The notes: generated by a model from the letters alone, not told the origin. DNA of 6,592 nucleotides from Gammaproteobacteria bacterium (GCA_029879605.1 JAOUQA010000121.1:1-6592); one strand, 5' to 3'. Shown: positions 1-6,346, counted from the stretch's first letter. Made by a program: numbers and translations.

Positions 1-223
1 TGTCCTGGTGACACTCACTGGCATGTTGTGGTGACTCAAAATCTCGATCCCTGTCATACCAGGACAACAGCATGTAATCACCCAGTATTTCTTCGGCTTT
101 CTGATCCGCATGTTTCATGGCCTGGAGATAATCCTCGATACCGGGCATATCAATTTCAATAATCTGAACACCGGAATAATCCGGTGCTGAATTAATATCA
201 CATGAACCCTGGTCATCTGACAT
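1..223 (-). CDS. Small protein resembling the AF1514 group, 3'-partial
   Basis: An open frame starts at the ATG complementary to 221-223 and runs off the left edge (74 codons visible). The visible protein begins MSDDQGSCDINSAPDYSG. It then has a predicted helix (IEDYLQAMKHADQKAEEILG) and a distinctive segment with WYDRDRDFESPQH followed by SECHQD, rich in aromatic, acidic and His/Cys residues. From memory, this segment resembles small uncharacterised proteins labelled the AF1514 family; I could not confirm that. There is no signal peptide or membrane segment, so it is probably cytosolic. Its ATG lies one base after the stop codon of the upstream YjbQ-family gene, so the two are probably translationally coupled. 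An AGG about ten bases before the ATG, inside the yjbQ 3' end, could serve as ribosome binding site. The function is unknown. The reading frame is well supported; the family label is tentative. Confidence 0.75.
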   Translation of the reverse strand, partial: MSDDQGSCDINSAPDYSGVQIIEIDMPGIEDYLQAMKHADQKAEEILGDYMLLSWYDRDRDFESPQHASECHQD

Positions 224-224
224 C

Positions 225-662
225 TTATATGCCTATAAACTGAATGGCGAGTTTGCGTTTGCGTATTCCATCCAGCTCCACCAGTATAACCGACTGGTAC
301 TGACCCAGTATTAAATCACCATTAATTACCGGGATAGACTCACTACTACCCATCATCATGGCAATTAAATGGGAATGAGCATTTTCAGGTTCGTCCTGCG
401 GACAATCACGCAGATGTATATCGTTATGCAGGTACCTGTCATTCTCTGGCGCCAGTTTAAGAAAAAAGGTTTTGATATCATCCAGCAGCCGTGACTCAAA
501 CTCATTAATTACCACGGCAGTAGTAGTATGTTGTGATGTAATCGTCACAGTGCCATTCATTGCCTGGTTTTCTTTCAACCATTGACGAATTTCAGGCGTA
601 ACATCAAATAATGAAAACCCCTGTTCAGTATCTACTTCAAGTTCATGATTAATTATTTTCAT
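225..662 (-). CDS. yjbQ: YjbQ/UPF0047 family protein
   Basis: A complete 145-residue protein, the usual length for UPF0047/YjbQ. The family signatures are in order: TSQHTTTAVVINEFE at 42-56 (His45, Asn53-Glu54), then ENAHSHLIAMMMGSS at 93-107 (His96, His98), then IPVINGDLILGQYQSVILVELDG at 110-132 with a basic RKRK tail typical of the family. It is a small, soluble, cytosolic protein. Databases often name the family 'secondary thiamine-phosphate synthase' because E. coli YjbQ shows weak activity of that kind and can suppress a thiE defect. The conserved histidines suggest a metal or phosphate site, but the true physiological role is unsettled. No thiamine genes lie nearby to support that name. 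It follows the membrane-protein gene by 6 bp and precedes the AF1514-like gene by 1 bp. No strong Shine-Dalgarno is visible (GGGA lies about a dozen bases upstream). Confidence 0.93.
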   Translation of the reverse strand: MKIINHELEVDTEQGFSLFDVTPEIRQWLKENQAMNGTVTITSQHTTTAVVINEFESRLLDDIKTFFLKLAPENDRYLHNDIHLRDCPQDEPENAHSHLIAMMMGSSESIPVINGDLILGQYQSVILVELDGIRKRKLAIQFIGI

Positions 663-668
663 AAAAAA

Positions 669-1499
669 CTAAATCCCGAATAATCTTAAAACTAATTTGT
701 AAGCAATAAACAAAAACAGCACTGGCAGAATAATGGTCTGCAGGACAAAAACCACCATTAAATTCAATGCATGCTGACTGACATCACTGACTGTCTGTTT
801 TAATTCATCCAGTTGCTGCTGAATATCGACCGCATCTGCTGCCGAGTTATACAATGCCTGTATTTTTTCGATAAAAGAATTTTCATCGGCCATTTTCACC
901 TGGCTACTCTGCTGCACCTGGTCGACATCGGCAGTAATGTTTTCCAGTTGTTTTTTCGATGTTTCATATTGTGGCTGAAGAAATGCCAGGTAAACCCCTT
1001 CATTAACCACGGCAACCAGGGGAACCACCAGGCGAATGACCAGTAGTATGGCAGTGGCTTTATACAACAGACGATTATTCGATAAACTAACTGCATGTGA
1101 CTTCCATATCATGAATGCCGACACCAGCAACAGGAAAGAACATAATAGACTGAACCAGAACCAGGCAGTGATTTCAATGAGCATGCGTTGCATACCCAGT
1201 GATGCAGCACTGACCAGCACCACGGTAGAAAAACGCTCAATGAGATCATTCACCGGATCCAGAATCTGACCCGGCGCAAAAGTTAAGCCCACTCCTACCG
1301 GTTGCACCGCTACTTCCGTACCCTGCGCCACCGAAATCACACCATTCAATCCACGGGCAATTGCGTAGGTTACCAGCGCCCGCTTTAAACCCTGCTCCGC
1401 ATAATCTTTACCCTGCTCATCCAGCCAGCCCATCTGCACCAGTAAAACACACAGGAGCACAACAAGCGTGACAATAATTTTTTTATAATATATCTTCAT
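669..1499 (-). CDS. Multi-pass membrane protein with coiled coil, function unknown
   Basis: I do not recognise a characterised family. The 276-residue protein starts with a basic MKIYYKK segment and a hydrophobic helix (about 7-23), either a signal anchor or an uncleaved signal. A soluble region follows (about 24-90) containing VGVGLTFAPGQILDPVNDL at 68-86, a Gly/Pro-rich stretch that looks conserved. Hydrophobic segments follow at about 91-103, 110-132 and 146-165. A polar, Gln/Lys/Glu/Asp-rich region (about 178-240) is predicted to be helical and coiled-coil-like, and a final membrane helix spans about 246-272. The alternation suggests an inner-membrane protein with one large loop that may oligomerise. 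It lies 9 bp after the methyltransferase gene and 6 bp before yjbQ, so it is probably co-transcribed with both. The Shine-Dalgarno is weak. Codon use and base composition match the neighbours. The gene call is secure and the function unknown. Confidence 0.85.
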   Translation of the reverse strand: MKIYYKKIIVTLVVLLCVLLVQMGWLDEQGKDYAEQGLKRALVTYAIARGLNGVISVAQGTEVAVQPVGVGLTFAPGQILDPVNDLIERFSTVVLVSAASLGMQRMLIEITAWFWFSLLCSFLLLVSAFMIWKSHAVSLSNNRLLYKATAILLVIRLVVPLVAVVNEGVYLAFLQPQYETSKKQLENITADVDQVQQSSQVKMADENSFIEKIQALYNSAADAVDIQQQLDELKQTVSDVSQHALNLMVVFVLQTIILPVLFLFIAYKLVLRLFGI

Positions 1500-1508
1500 A
1501 AAGAATAA

Positions 1509-2324
1509 TCAGGTCCTGATTCCAATTGCAATCACTACGTCCGTATTTAAACAGGCGTTGTTATTGTTACAATAGTCTGCCACGTCTGCCAGGTGTTTAT
1601 TTTTAAATTCTTCCTGCTGTTCACCAGTTAACTGGTTTAGTAAACCACGATATCCCGCATTCCACACCACATCCCACCAGTGCTGCTCATTTTTCATCGG
1701 GTATGATAGTGGCTCAAAATAAAACTTAAGCTGACTAATGCCAGCTGCTGAGAACACAGCGCGGATATTATCTTCATTATCAAGCCGCTTCCAGGATAAT
1801 GGTGGTACCTGTTTACCAAAGGATTCATAACATTCAAGAAACATTTGTGAAAAAGGCTCAAATGCAGCACCGGTAAAACTGGAAATCGCGATACGCCCGC
1901 CCGGTTTCACTACAGCGGTAATATTTTTCATGGCCGCTTCCATATCATCGATAAAGAACAGACCAAAACTACAGGTCGCCAGATCAAAATCACGATCATC
2001 AAACTGCAACTGATCCAGGTCCATGTTTAAAAATTCTGCATTTGTTAACCCAAGCTGTCGAGCTTTTTCACCTGCCCGTTTCAACATTCCCGGTGACAAA
2101 TCAATACCGGCAACACTCCCCTCGCTTAACTGCGCAGCCGCCTTGAGTGCGACCATGCCGGTACCGGTACAAACATCCAGCAGGCTTGAATGTTTATCCA
2201 TGTCTAAAAAGCTCAATAAACGTTCTGCAGTATCTGGAAAAAAAGCCAGCGATGGATGATCATAGGTATCTGCCACGGCATCAAAAGCCGTTTTAATCAT
2301 CTGTTTGCATTCAGTAATATCCAT
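1509..2324 (-). CDS. Class I SAM-dependent methyltransferase (UbiE-like)
   Basis: A 271-residue cytosolic protein with a Rossmann-type methyltransferase fold. The FDAVADTYD segment (14-22) is typical of UbiE/COQ5-like and related small-molecule methyltransferases. Motif I, LLDVCTGTG, lies at about 48-56. An acidic residue at the end of strand 2 (GID, Asp75) should bind the ribose hydroxyls of S-adenosylmethionine. The adenine-side acidic motif is NMDLDQLQF (Asp102), and DFDLATCSFGLFF (112-124) is the post-motif strand. GGRIAISSF matches the usual strand 5 region. The acceptor substrate cannot be read from the sequence. It is not a clear UbiE (it lacks the UbiE signature ends), so quinone methylation is only one possibility. 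Its ATG directly follows the murI stop with no gap, implying coupling to murI. GGA about ten bases upstream is a modest ribosome binding site. Confidence 0.9.
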   Translation of the reverse strand: MDITECKQMIKTAFDAVADTYDHPSLAFFPDTAERLLSFLDMDKHSSLLDVCTGTGMVALKAAAQLSEGSVAGIDLSPGMLKRAGEKARQLGLTNAEFLNMDLDQLQFDDRDFDLATCSFGLFFIDDMEAAMKNITAVVKPGGRIAISSFTGAAFEPFSQMFLECYESFGKQVPPLSWKRLDNEDNIRAVFSAAGISQLKFYFEPLSYPMKNEQHWWDVVWNAGYRGLLNQLTGEQQEEFKNKHLADVADYCNNNNACLNTDVVIAIGIRT

Positions 2325-3113
2325 TTATATATCCAGTTGTTGTTTAATTAACGAACCATTCCATAATTGATCTACAACATTCAGGCTCAGTGCGGTATTC
2401 GAAAAAAAACAAACATCACTATGTTCATCATCAGCAGTCAGTATACCTGCCTGATCAAGTCGCCTTTGTAGTTCTCTTGCAACCGCTTCACCAGTATCAA
2501 GCACCCTGACAGAAACACCGGCAACGTCTTCTACCAGCGATTTAAGAAAAGGATAATGCGTACATCCCAGCACCAGTGTATCCGCTCCCTGCTCCAGTAA
2601 GGCTGATACATAACGGGTCACCAGCTCACGCGTCTGACCACTTTCAAGTTCAGCTTTCTCTACCTGCTCGACCAGGCCAGGACAGGGCTGGGAAATAATT
2701 TTCACATTTTCAGCAAACTGTTGATAAAGCCGTGCATACTTTTCACTGGCCAGGGTTCCGGGTGTTGCGAGTATACCCACGACGCCGGACTGTGTTAATA
2801 ATGCCGCTGGCTTGACCGCGGGTTCCATACCAATAATGGGCAGATCAAAATCGGCACGTAAGGTTTCTATAGCAGCGGCAGTTGCCGTATTACAGGCTAC
2901 TACCAGCGCCTTGATATCATGGGATATTAAATAACGAGTAATCACAGTCGAACGCTGCTGGATATCACTTTCAGGCTTATCACCATAGGGCGCATAGGCC
3001 GAGTCAGCCACATAATATAAACGTTCAGCCGGCAACAGCTGCCGAATATGCCGGAGCACACTCAGCCCACCCAGGCCTGAGTCAAATACACCTATAGGTC
3101 TTGTATCAGTCAT
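2325..3113 (-). CDS. murI: Glutamate racemase
   Basis: MurI interconverts L- and D-glutamate in the cytosol, supplying D-Glu to MurD for peptidoglycan synthesis. All key motifs are present in 262 residues, within the family's short form. IGVFDSGLGGLSV at 7-19 carries Asp11 and Ser12. VADSAYAPYGDKP (35-47) is the conserved substrate-loop region. VVACNTATAAA places the first catalytic cysteine at Cys74. LVLGCTHYPFL places the second catalytic cysteine at Cys184 with its partner His186. There is no N-terminal extension of the kind seen in UDP-MurNAc-Ala-activated enterobacterial MurI, so that control is unlikely. The ATG is the only convincing start, as the conserved motif begins within ten residues. 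A 49-bp gap separates it from the upstream J-protein gene. I saw no clear promoter there, and the Shine-Dalgarno is weak. Confidence 0.97.
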   Translation of the reverse strand: MTDTRPIGVFDSGLGGLSVLRHIRQLLPAERLYYVADSAYAPYGDKPESDIQQRSTVITRYLISHDIKALVVACNTATAAAIETLRADFDLPIIGMEPAVKPAALLTQSGVVGILATPGTLASEKYARLYQQFAENVKIISQPCPGLVEQVEKAELESGQTRELVTRYVSALLEQGADTLVLGCTHYPFLKSLVEDVAGVSVRVLDTGEAVARELQRRLDQAGILTADDEHSDVCFFSNTALSLNVVDQLWNGSLIKQQLDI

Positions 3114-3162
3114 TATTAATCATTCTTGTTACTGCTTGAAGCTGACACTATTACAAAACATC

Positions 3163-3744
3163 TTAAACTTTAAAGCAATAAGCCAGAATTTCGTATGCTT
3201 CACGAATTTCAATAAATCGCTGCTGATCGCCCCCTTTATCGGGATGACACTGACTAATTAAACGACGATACGCCTGCTGCACCTGTTGCCAGTCAGCAGA
3301 TTCCGCAAGACCCAGCACAGTCAGTGCGGCAAGACGTTTATCCCGCGCCTGGTACAGCTGCCAGAAATCATTCAATAACTGTTCGACTTCTTCCGGACCT
3401 GTTTCATGATAATTTTCCCAGTCAAGGTAATAATCACTGAGTTTGTCATCGACCATTTCAACCAGTGCTGATGCATTAGAAAACTCAGCCACAGGTTCAA
3501 GTCGAATCGACATGGCAGAAATCGAAAGCGCATAACCACTGCCCATTAAATCACGCTGTAAAAAATACAGCGCATTCATTACCAGGAAATTTTTACGAAA
3601 AGCAATCATTTCACAGGGCAATTCGGCTAAAGACTTGAATGTATCACTGGCATTAAGCGCTGAGACAATATCAAGAATACTAACGCTATCGTCAGCATTC
3701 TTTAGAAAATCAAGAACAGAAATGATCAGGGGATTAGACTGCAT
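3163..3744 (-). CDS. DnaJ-related protein with C-terminal J domain
   Basis: A J-protein with reversed architecture. An N-terminal domain (about 1-115 from the start chosen here) matches the gammaproteobacterial 'DNA-J related' type: NPLI at the start, then MIAFRKNFLVMNALYFLQRDL. The J domain is at the extreme C-terminus (about 141-193), with an intact HPD tripeptide (167-169) within CHPDKGGD and preceded by VQQAYRRLI. The HPD motif implies stimulation of an Hsp70/DnaK ATPase. There are no Gly/Phe or zinc-finger regions, so it is a specialised class C-type co-chaperone with unknown clients. The start is uncertain. The frame opens at a TTG (complement of 3787-3789), with in-frame ATGs at 3768 and 3744, and none has a good Shine-Dalgarno. 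I chose 3744 because the conserved NPLI segment follows at once. The protein is soluble, 193 residues from this start and 208 from the TTG. Confidence 0.88.
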   Translation of the reverse strand: MQSNPLIISVLDFLKNADDSVSILDIVSALNASDTFKSLAELPCEMIAFRKNFLVMNALYFLQRDLMGSGYALSISAMSIRLEPVAEFSNASALVEMVDDKLSDYYLDWENYHETGPEEVEQLLNDFWQLYQARDKRLAALTVLGLAESADWQQVQQAYRRLISQCHPDKGGDQQRFIEIREAYEILAYCFKV

Positions 3745-3809
3745 AGAAACAGTATAACATCTACTCATTACCTGGTCGGGGCAAAGCAATTTTTAATACC
3801 GGGAAATAA

Positions 3810-4754
3810 TTAGTCTTTAACTGGAACTGCAATACTGGCAAACACCGAATAATGATCTGATCCCACTTTAGGACCGAGCGCCATAGTGTCTACAATAAAT
3901 CCCCGTGGCAATAACACGTGATCAATCGGCAGACCTACCGGCAACACAGCCCCGAACATATTCAGATAAAAACTGAAATACAGACCCGGTGCCACCTCGG
4001 TCTGACTGGCACTGGCCAGTCGGCTCACTGCCTGACTCCAGGGCGCAGCATTAAAATCACCCGCCATAATAACAGGTTGCGGCAAATCACCTAGCTGGCT
4101 CTCAAGTCGTTCAACCTGGGCCCACTGAGAAAATGGAAATGGCCAGTGTAAATGAACAGATGAAATCGTTAAGGCTTGCTGACCCACACGTACTCGCAAC
4201 CAGGCCACACCGTCTTCATTTAAACACCCCCTGGACTGTGTTGATGCTAATGGCAAACGTGATAAAACCGCAACGCTACCTACAGCCTGGAAGCTACACC
4301 GCACCTGGTATGGATAATCCTGCTGCAATAAAGACAATACACGACCAGTGTGATGATTAACTTCCTGCAGGGTAATTACATCCACATCACGATCACGCGC
4401 CAGTTGAGCCACTGCCTTCAAATCACGATTCATAAATAACAAATTCAACTGCATGAGTTTAAGCACCTGGTACTTTCCACTCTCCACACGAGCCGGACTA
4501 AACATCGAATAAGATACAAAAGAAAATATGCATGATACTGCGACAACAAGACCGGCAACAACCAGGCATCGCTTACCCAGCAGTGCAGTTAGTACAACCA
4601 GAACAATAAGCAGGATAACAAGCTGAAATCTGAAATGACTGATTGAATCTGCCAGGGGAAAAACGGGAGATAAAAAACTGAACATCAGCAGGATAACAAC
4701 CAGGCTCGTAGCCACCAGGATACTTCTTGAAAAATAGCGTCGCAAGAATTTCAT
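3810..4754 (-). CDS. Membrane-anchored endonuclease/exonuclease/phosphatase family protein
   Basis: A 314-residue protein of the DNase I-like EEP superfamily. Three hydrophobic segments at about 12-34, 43-60 and 63-83 anchor it in the inner membrane; the catalytic domain follows from about 95. The metal-dependent active-site set is complete: Asn104 (LMQLNLL), Glu131 (ITLQEV), His201 (SSVHLHW), Asp233 and Asn235 (AGDFNA), Asp278-His279 (PIDH) and Asp300-His301 (GSDH). The enzyme is therefore probably active as a phosphodiesterase or phosphomonoesterase. The substrate (nucleic acid, lipid headgroup or other phosphoester) cannot be told from the sequence. The organisation, three helices then the EEP domain, resembles the YafD-like group, which is largely uncharacterised. 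An odd number of helices would place the catalytic domain opposite the N-terminus, probably in the periplasm. It is the first gene of the minus-strand run. The 148-bp AT-rich region upstream shows no convincing promoter. Confidence 0.9.
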   Translation of the reverse strand: MKFLRRYFSRSILVATSLVVILLMFSFLSPVFPLADSISHFRFQLVILLIVLVVLTALLGKRCLVVAGLVVAVSCIFSFVSYSMFSPARVESGKYQVLKLMQLNLLFMNRDLKAVAQLARDRDVDVITLQEVNHHTGRVLSLLQQDYPYQVRCSFQAVGSVAVLSRLPLASTQSRGCLNEDGVAWLRVRVGQQALTISSVHLHWPFPFSQWAQVERLESQLGDLPQPVIMAGDFNAAPWSQAVSRLASASQTEVAPGLYFSFYLNMFGAVLPVGLPIDHVLLPRGFIVDTMALGPKVGSDHYSVFASIAVPVKD

Positions 4755-4902
4755 TAAACAGTCTCATAACCAGAAATATAAACATATATTAAACTGGCAT
4801 CGTGTGTTTTATGTGTGCTTCAGATGTGAATTTAAAATAAATGAAGCCAGAGATAAATATTGTGAATCAGCACACCCGTTATACCCGCCAGGTACACTCA
4901 TT

Positions 4903-5154
4903 TTAAAATAGATCATTCTCATCAGTCGAGCATAAGCACTCAATCAACCGCTCTATCTGTTTTGTACAACAGCCAATTCCCATAGTGGCATAGGTCTGTT
5001 TTTTAACTTCCTCTACACTGGTAGCACCGTTAATGATGGCATTGATAATATCTATTTTCAGAACCTCGTTACAGGTGCATAGATTACGATCCAGATTATT
5101 CTGAAGCGCAGGCGGAAGTTTATCCAGGGGATGTGAGACAGCATTCTTTTTCAA
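4903..5154 (-). CDS. Bfd-like [2Fe-2S] protein with altered cysteine motif
   Basis: An 83-residue soluble protein resembling the BFD-type [2Fe-2S] domain (bacterioferritin-associated ferredoxin and the matching domain of nitrite reductases). LCTCNEV (Cys26, Cys28) is the usual first CxC pair. The helix-turn segment DIINAIINGATSVEEVKKQT (35-54) matches the family's pattern. The second pair, normally CxxC followed by a helix ending in IERL, appears here as GIGCCTKQIERL with adjacent Cys62-Cys63. The IERL anchor aligns, so the loop seems two residues short. Two further cysteines (73 and 75) could substitute as ligands. Such proteins carry electrons or iron to partner proteins. Here it is a stand-alone gene near nitrate genes, so a link to nitrite or nitrate reduction is possible but unproven. 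It has its own probable promoter (5164-5193). Cluster binding is not assured. Confidence 0.8.
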   Translation of the reverse strand: MKKNAVSHPLDKLPPALQNNLDRNLCTCNEVLKIDIINAIINGATSVEEVKKQTYATMGIGCCTKQIERLIECLCSTDENDLF

Positions 5155-5207
5155 AGCACGGAAAGTATAAACAGGCTATGTATGCATAGTCAAATCAAAA
5201 CCGTGCT
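5155..5207. repeat. Nested inverted repeats around the promoter
   Basis: AGCACGG at 5155-5161 is repeated in inverted form as CCGTGCT at 5201-5207. Inside it lies the shorter dyad CTATG/CATAG (5176-5180, 5185-5189), whose core includes the 8-bp palindrome TATGCATA. The outer arms flank the predicted -35/-10 region, with one arm touching the Bfd-like start codon. This may be a regulator-binding site or simply chance; the 39-bp spacing makes an RNA hairpin weak. Confidence 0.3.
5164..5193 (-). promoter_or_regulatory. Sigma-70-like promoter for the Bfd-like gene
   Basis: Read on the minus strand, a -35 hexamer TTGACT (complement of 5188-5193) and a -10 hexamer TATACT (complement of 5164-5169) are separated by 18 bp. 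Each matches consensus at five of six positions. The spacer overlaps a dyad, CTATG (5176-5180) and CATAG (5185-5189), which could be an operator. Transcription would be expected to start near 5157, only a few bases before the ATG at 5154, giving an almost leaderless message. That fits the absence of a strong Shine-Dalgarno. It is a prediction from sequence only. Confidence 0.5.
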
Positions 5208-5236
5208 ACAAAAATACCAGACGATTCCTGTTACGC

Positions 5237-6268
5237 TGGGGTAATTTTGGTTCAGCCGCAGCTGCGATGAGCTTACCAACTCTGGCATTAATGTTTGGTG
5301 GCGAGGATGGCTGGCGCTATGCGATTGCAACAACAGGTGCAATTGCTCTTGTTTACGCTTTCATTTATTACTTCAATGTTCACAATACACCTAAAGGCTC
5401 AACCTACTTTAAACCTAAAAGAACAGGTGCCATGGAAGTAACCAGCAAGGGGGACTTTTATCTATACACTATTATGAACATACCCATGTATGCAGCACTG
5501 GCGGTTTTAAACTGGAAACTGGGACCATCCAACCTGGGCATGTTAACTTCAACCGCTGAACTTTCAATCTATATAATATTACTGACCATGTTTGTATACC
5601 AGTTTTCACATATGTGGAAAATCAATAAGCATGTATTCACGGAGGAAGTTCCTGAAATTCATCGTTATAAATTCAAGCAGGTTGCCGTTCTGGATCTGGC
5701 TTACCTGGTGACTTTTGGTTCAGAGCTGGCAGTCGTTTCCATGTTACCCGGGTTCTTTATGGATACATTTGAACTGTCACAGGTCATGGCAGGCATGTTA
5801 GCTGCAGGTTATGCATTTATGAACCTGGTGGCCAGACCCAGTGGTGGTCTGTTCAGCGATAAATTTGGACGTAAGCGCATTCTACTGATTTTACTTGCAG
5901 GATTAACCTGCGGTTATTTAATGATGAGCCAGATTGATTCAGGCTGGTGGATTCCTCTTGCGGTAGTGACCACTATGGCCTGTTCATTCTTTGTTCAAGC
6001 TGGTGAAGGCGCTGTCTTTGCGATCGTTCCACTGGTAAAACGTCGCATGACAGGGCAAATTGCAGGTATGGCCGGTGCTTATGGTAATGTCGGGGCAGTT
6101 AGTTTCCTGACGATATACTCATTTGTTGACCCTGCTACGTTCTTTCTTGTTATTGCAGGTGCAGCTGTATTTACCTTCTTTGTGATTGCCCTGTTTATGG
6201 AAGAACCATCAGGTCATATGGCTGAAGTTTTACCTGACGGAACTGTTGAAATGATCGAAGTAACTTGA
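5237..6268 (+). pseudogene. NarK/NrtP-type nitrate transporter, 5'-truncated
   Basis: This is the C-terminal two-thirds of a nitrate/nitrite porter (major facilitator superfamily, NNP family). From the first in-frame ATG at 5267 it encodes 333 residues, against about 450-500 for complete relatives. Homology extends upstream of that ATG: 5237-5266 encodes WGNFGSAAAA, the first nitrate signature (helix 5). The Met is therefore internal and helices 1-4, with the helix-2 substrate arginine, are absent. What remains includes the loop motif ARPSGGLFSDKFGRKR (about 188-203 from the Met), the second nitrate signature GAYGNVGAV (about 270-278), and a hydrophilic C-terminus ending EVLPDGTVEMIEVT. An in-frame stop lies at 5168-5170, and the codons after it (5171-5236) do not resemble the family. 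A functional transporter is unlikely unless the break is an assembly error. The downstream PP2C-type gene fits a nitrate assimilation cluster. An automated annotator may call it a CDS from 5267. Confidence 0.85.
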
Positions 6269-6281
6269 TTAATTAGTAATG
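6249..6281 (+). repeat. 33-bp direct repeat, copy 1 (covers transporter stop)
   Basis: Positions 6249-6281 are identical to 6300-6332, an offset of 51 bp. This copy contains the last codons (MIEVT), the TGA stop and 13 bases beyond. Bases immediately outside both copies differ. The 18 bp between the copies do not clearly match the sequence before copy 1 or after copy 2, so this is not a plain 51-bp tandem duplication. Confidence 0.95.
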
Positions 6282-6299
6282 TTTAAGCTGGCATTATTC

Positions 6300-6332
6300 A
6301 AATGATCGAAGTAACTTGATTAATTAGTAATG
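6300..6332 (+). repeat. 33-bp direct repeat, copy 2
   Basis: This is an exact duplicate of 6249-6281, lying in the intergenic region between the transporter and the PP2C-type gene. It repeats the transporter's final codons and stop out of coding context. Slippage, local gene conversion or an assembly artefact could produce it. Confidence 0.95.
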
Positions 6333-6346
6333 ATACAATCTGCTTT

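Noticed and set aside
813..1269. Open frames on the plus strand (813-1046, 1036-1269) and a minus-strand frame at 896-1096 inside the membrane-protein gene
   Set aside because: They lie antisense to or out of frame with a longer, coherent membrane protein, and their translations show no domain pattern.
2023..2259. Plus-strand open frame of 78 codons
   Set aside because: It is entirely antisense to the methyltransferase core motifs, with no recognisable protein features.
4133..4360. Plus-strand open frame of 75 codons
   Set aside because: It is antisense to the EEP catalytic domain, whose active-site residues are intact on the other strand.
1..4754. A novel defence system or mobile island in the minus-strand gene run
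   Set aside because: The genes are ordinary housekeeping or conserved uncharacterised types, with no transposase, integrase, toxin-antitoxin pair or composition shift visible.
4573..4785. Minus-strand open frame of 70 codons overlapping the EEP start
   Set aside because: It is out of frame with the EEP gene and covers its hydrophobic N-terminal coding region. Its translation looks like a frame shadow.
4755..4902. Possible terminator or hairpin GCTTCA (4817-4822) and TGAAGC (4842-4847), and AT-rich promoter-like stretches
   Set aside because: The 6-bp stem with a 19-base loop has no T-tract, and no -35/-10 pair with acceptable spacing was found. Such matches are expected by chance in AT-rich DNA.
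6249..6332. CRISPR-like or attachment-site interpretation of the 33-bp direct repeats
   Set aside because: There are only two copies with an 18-bp gap, one of them coding, and no cas or integrase genes nearby.
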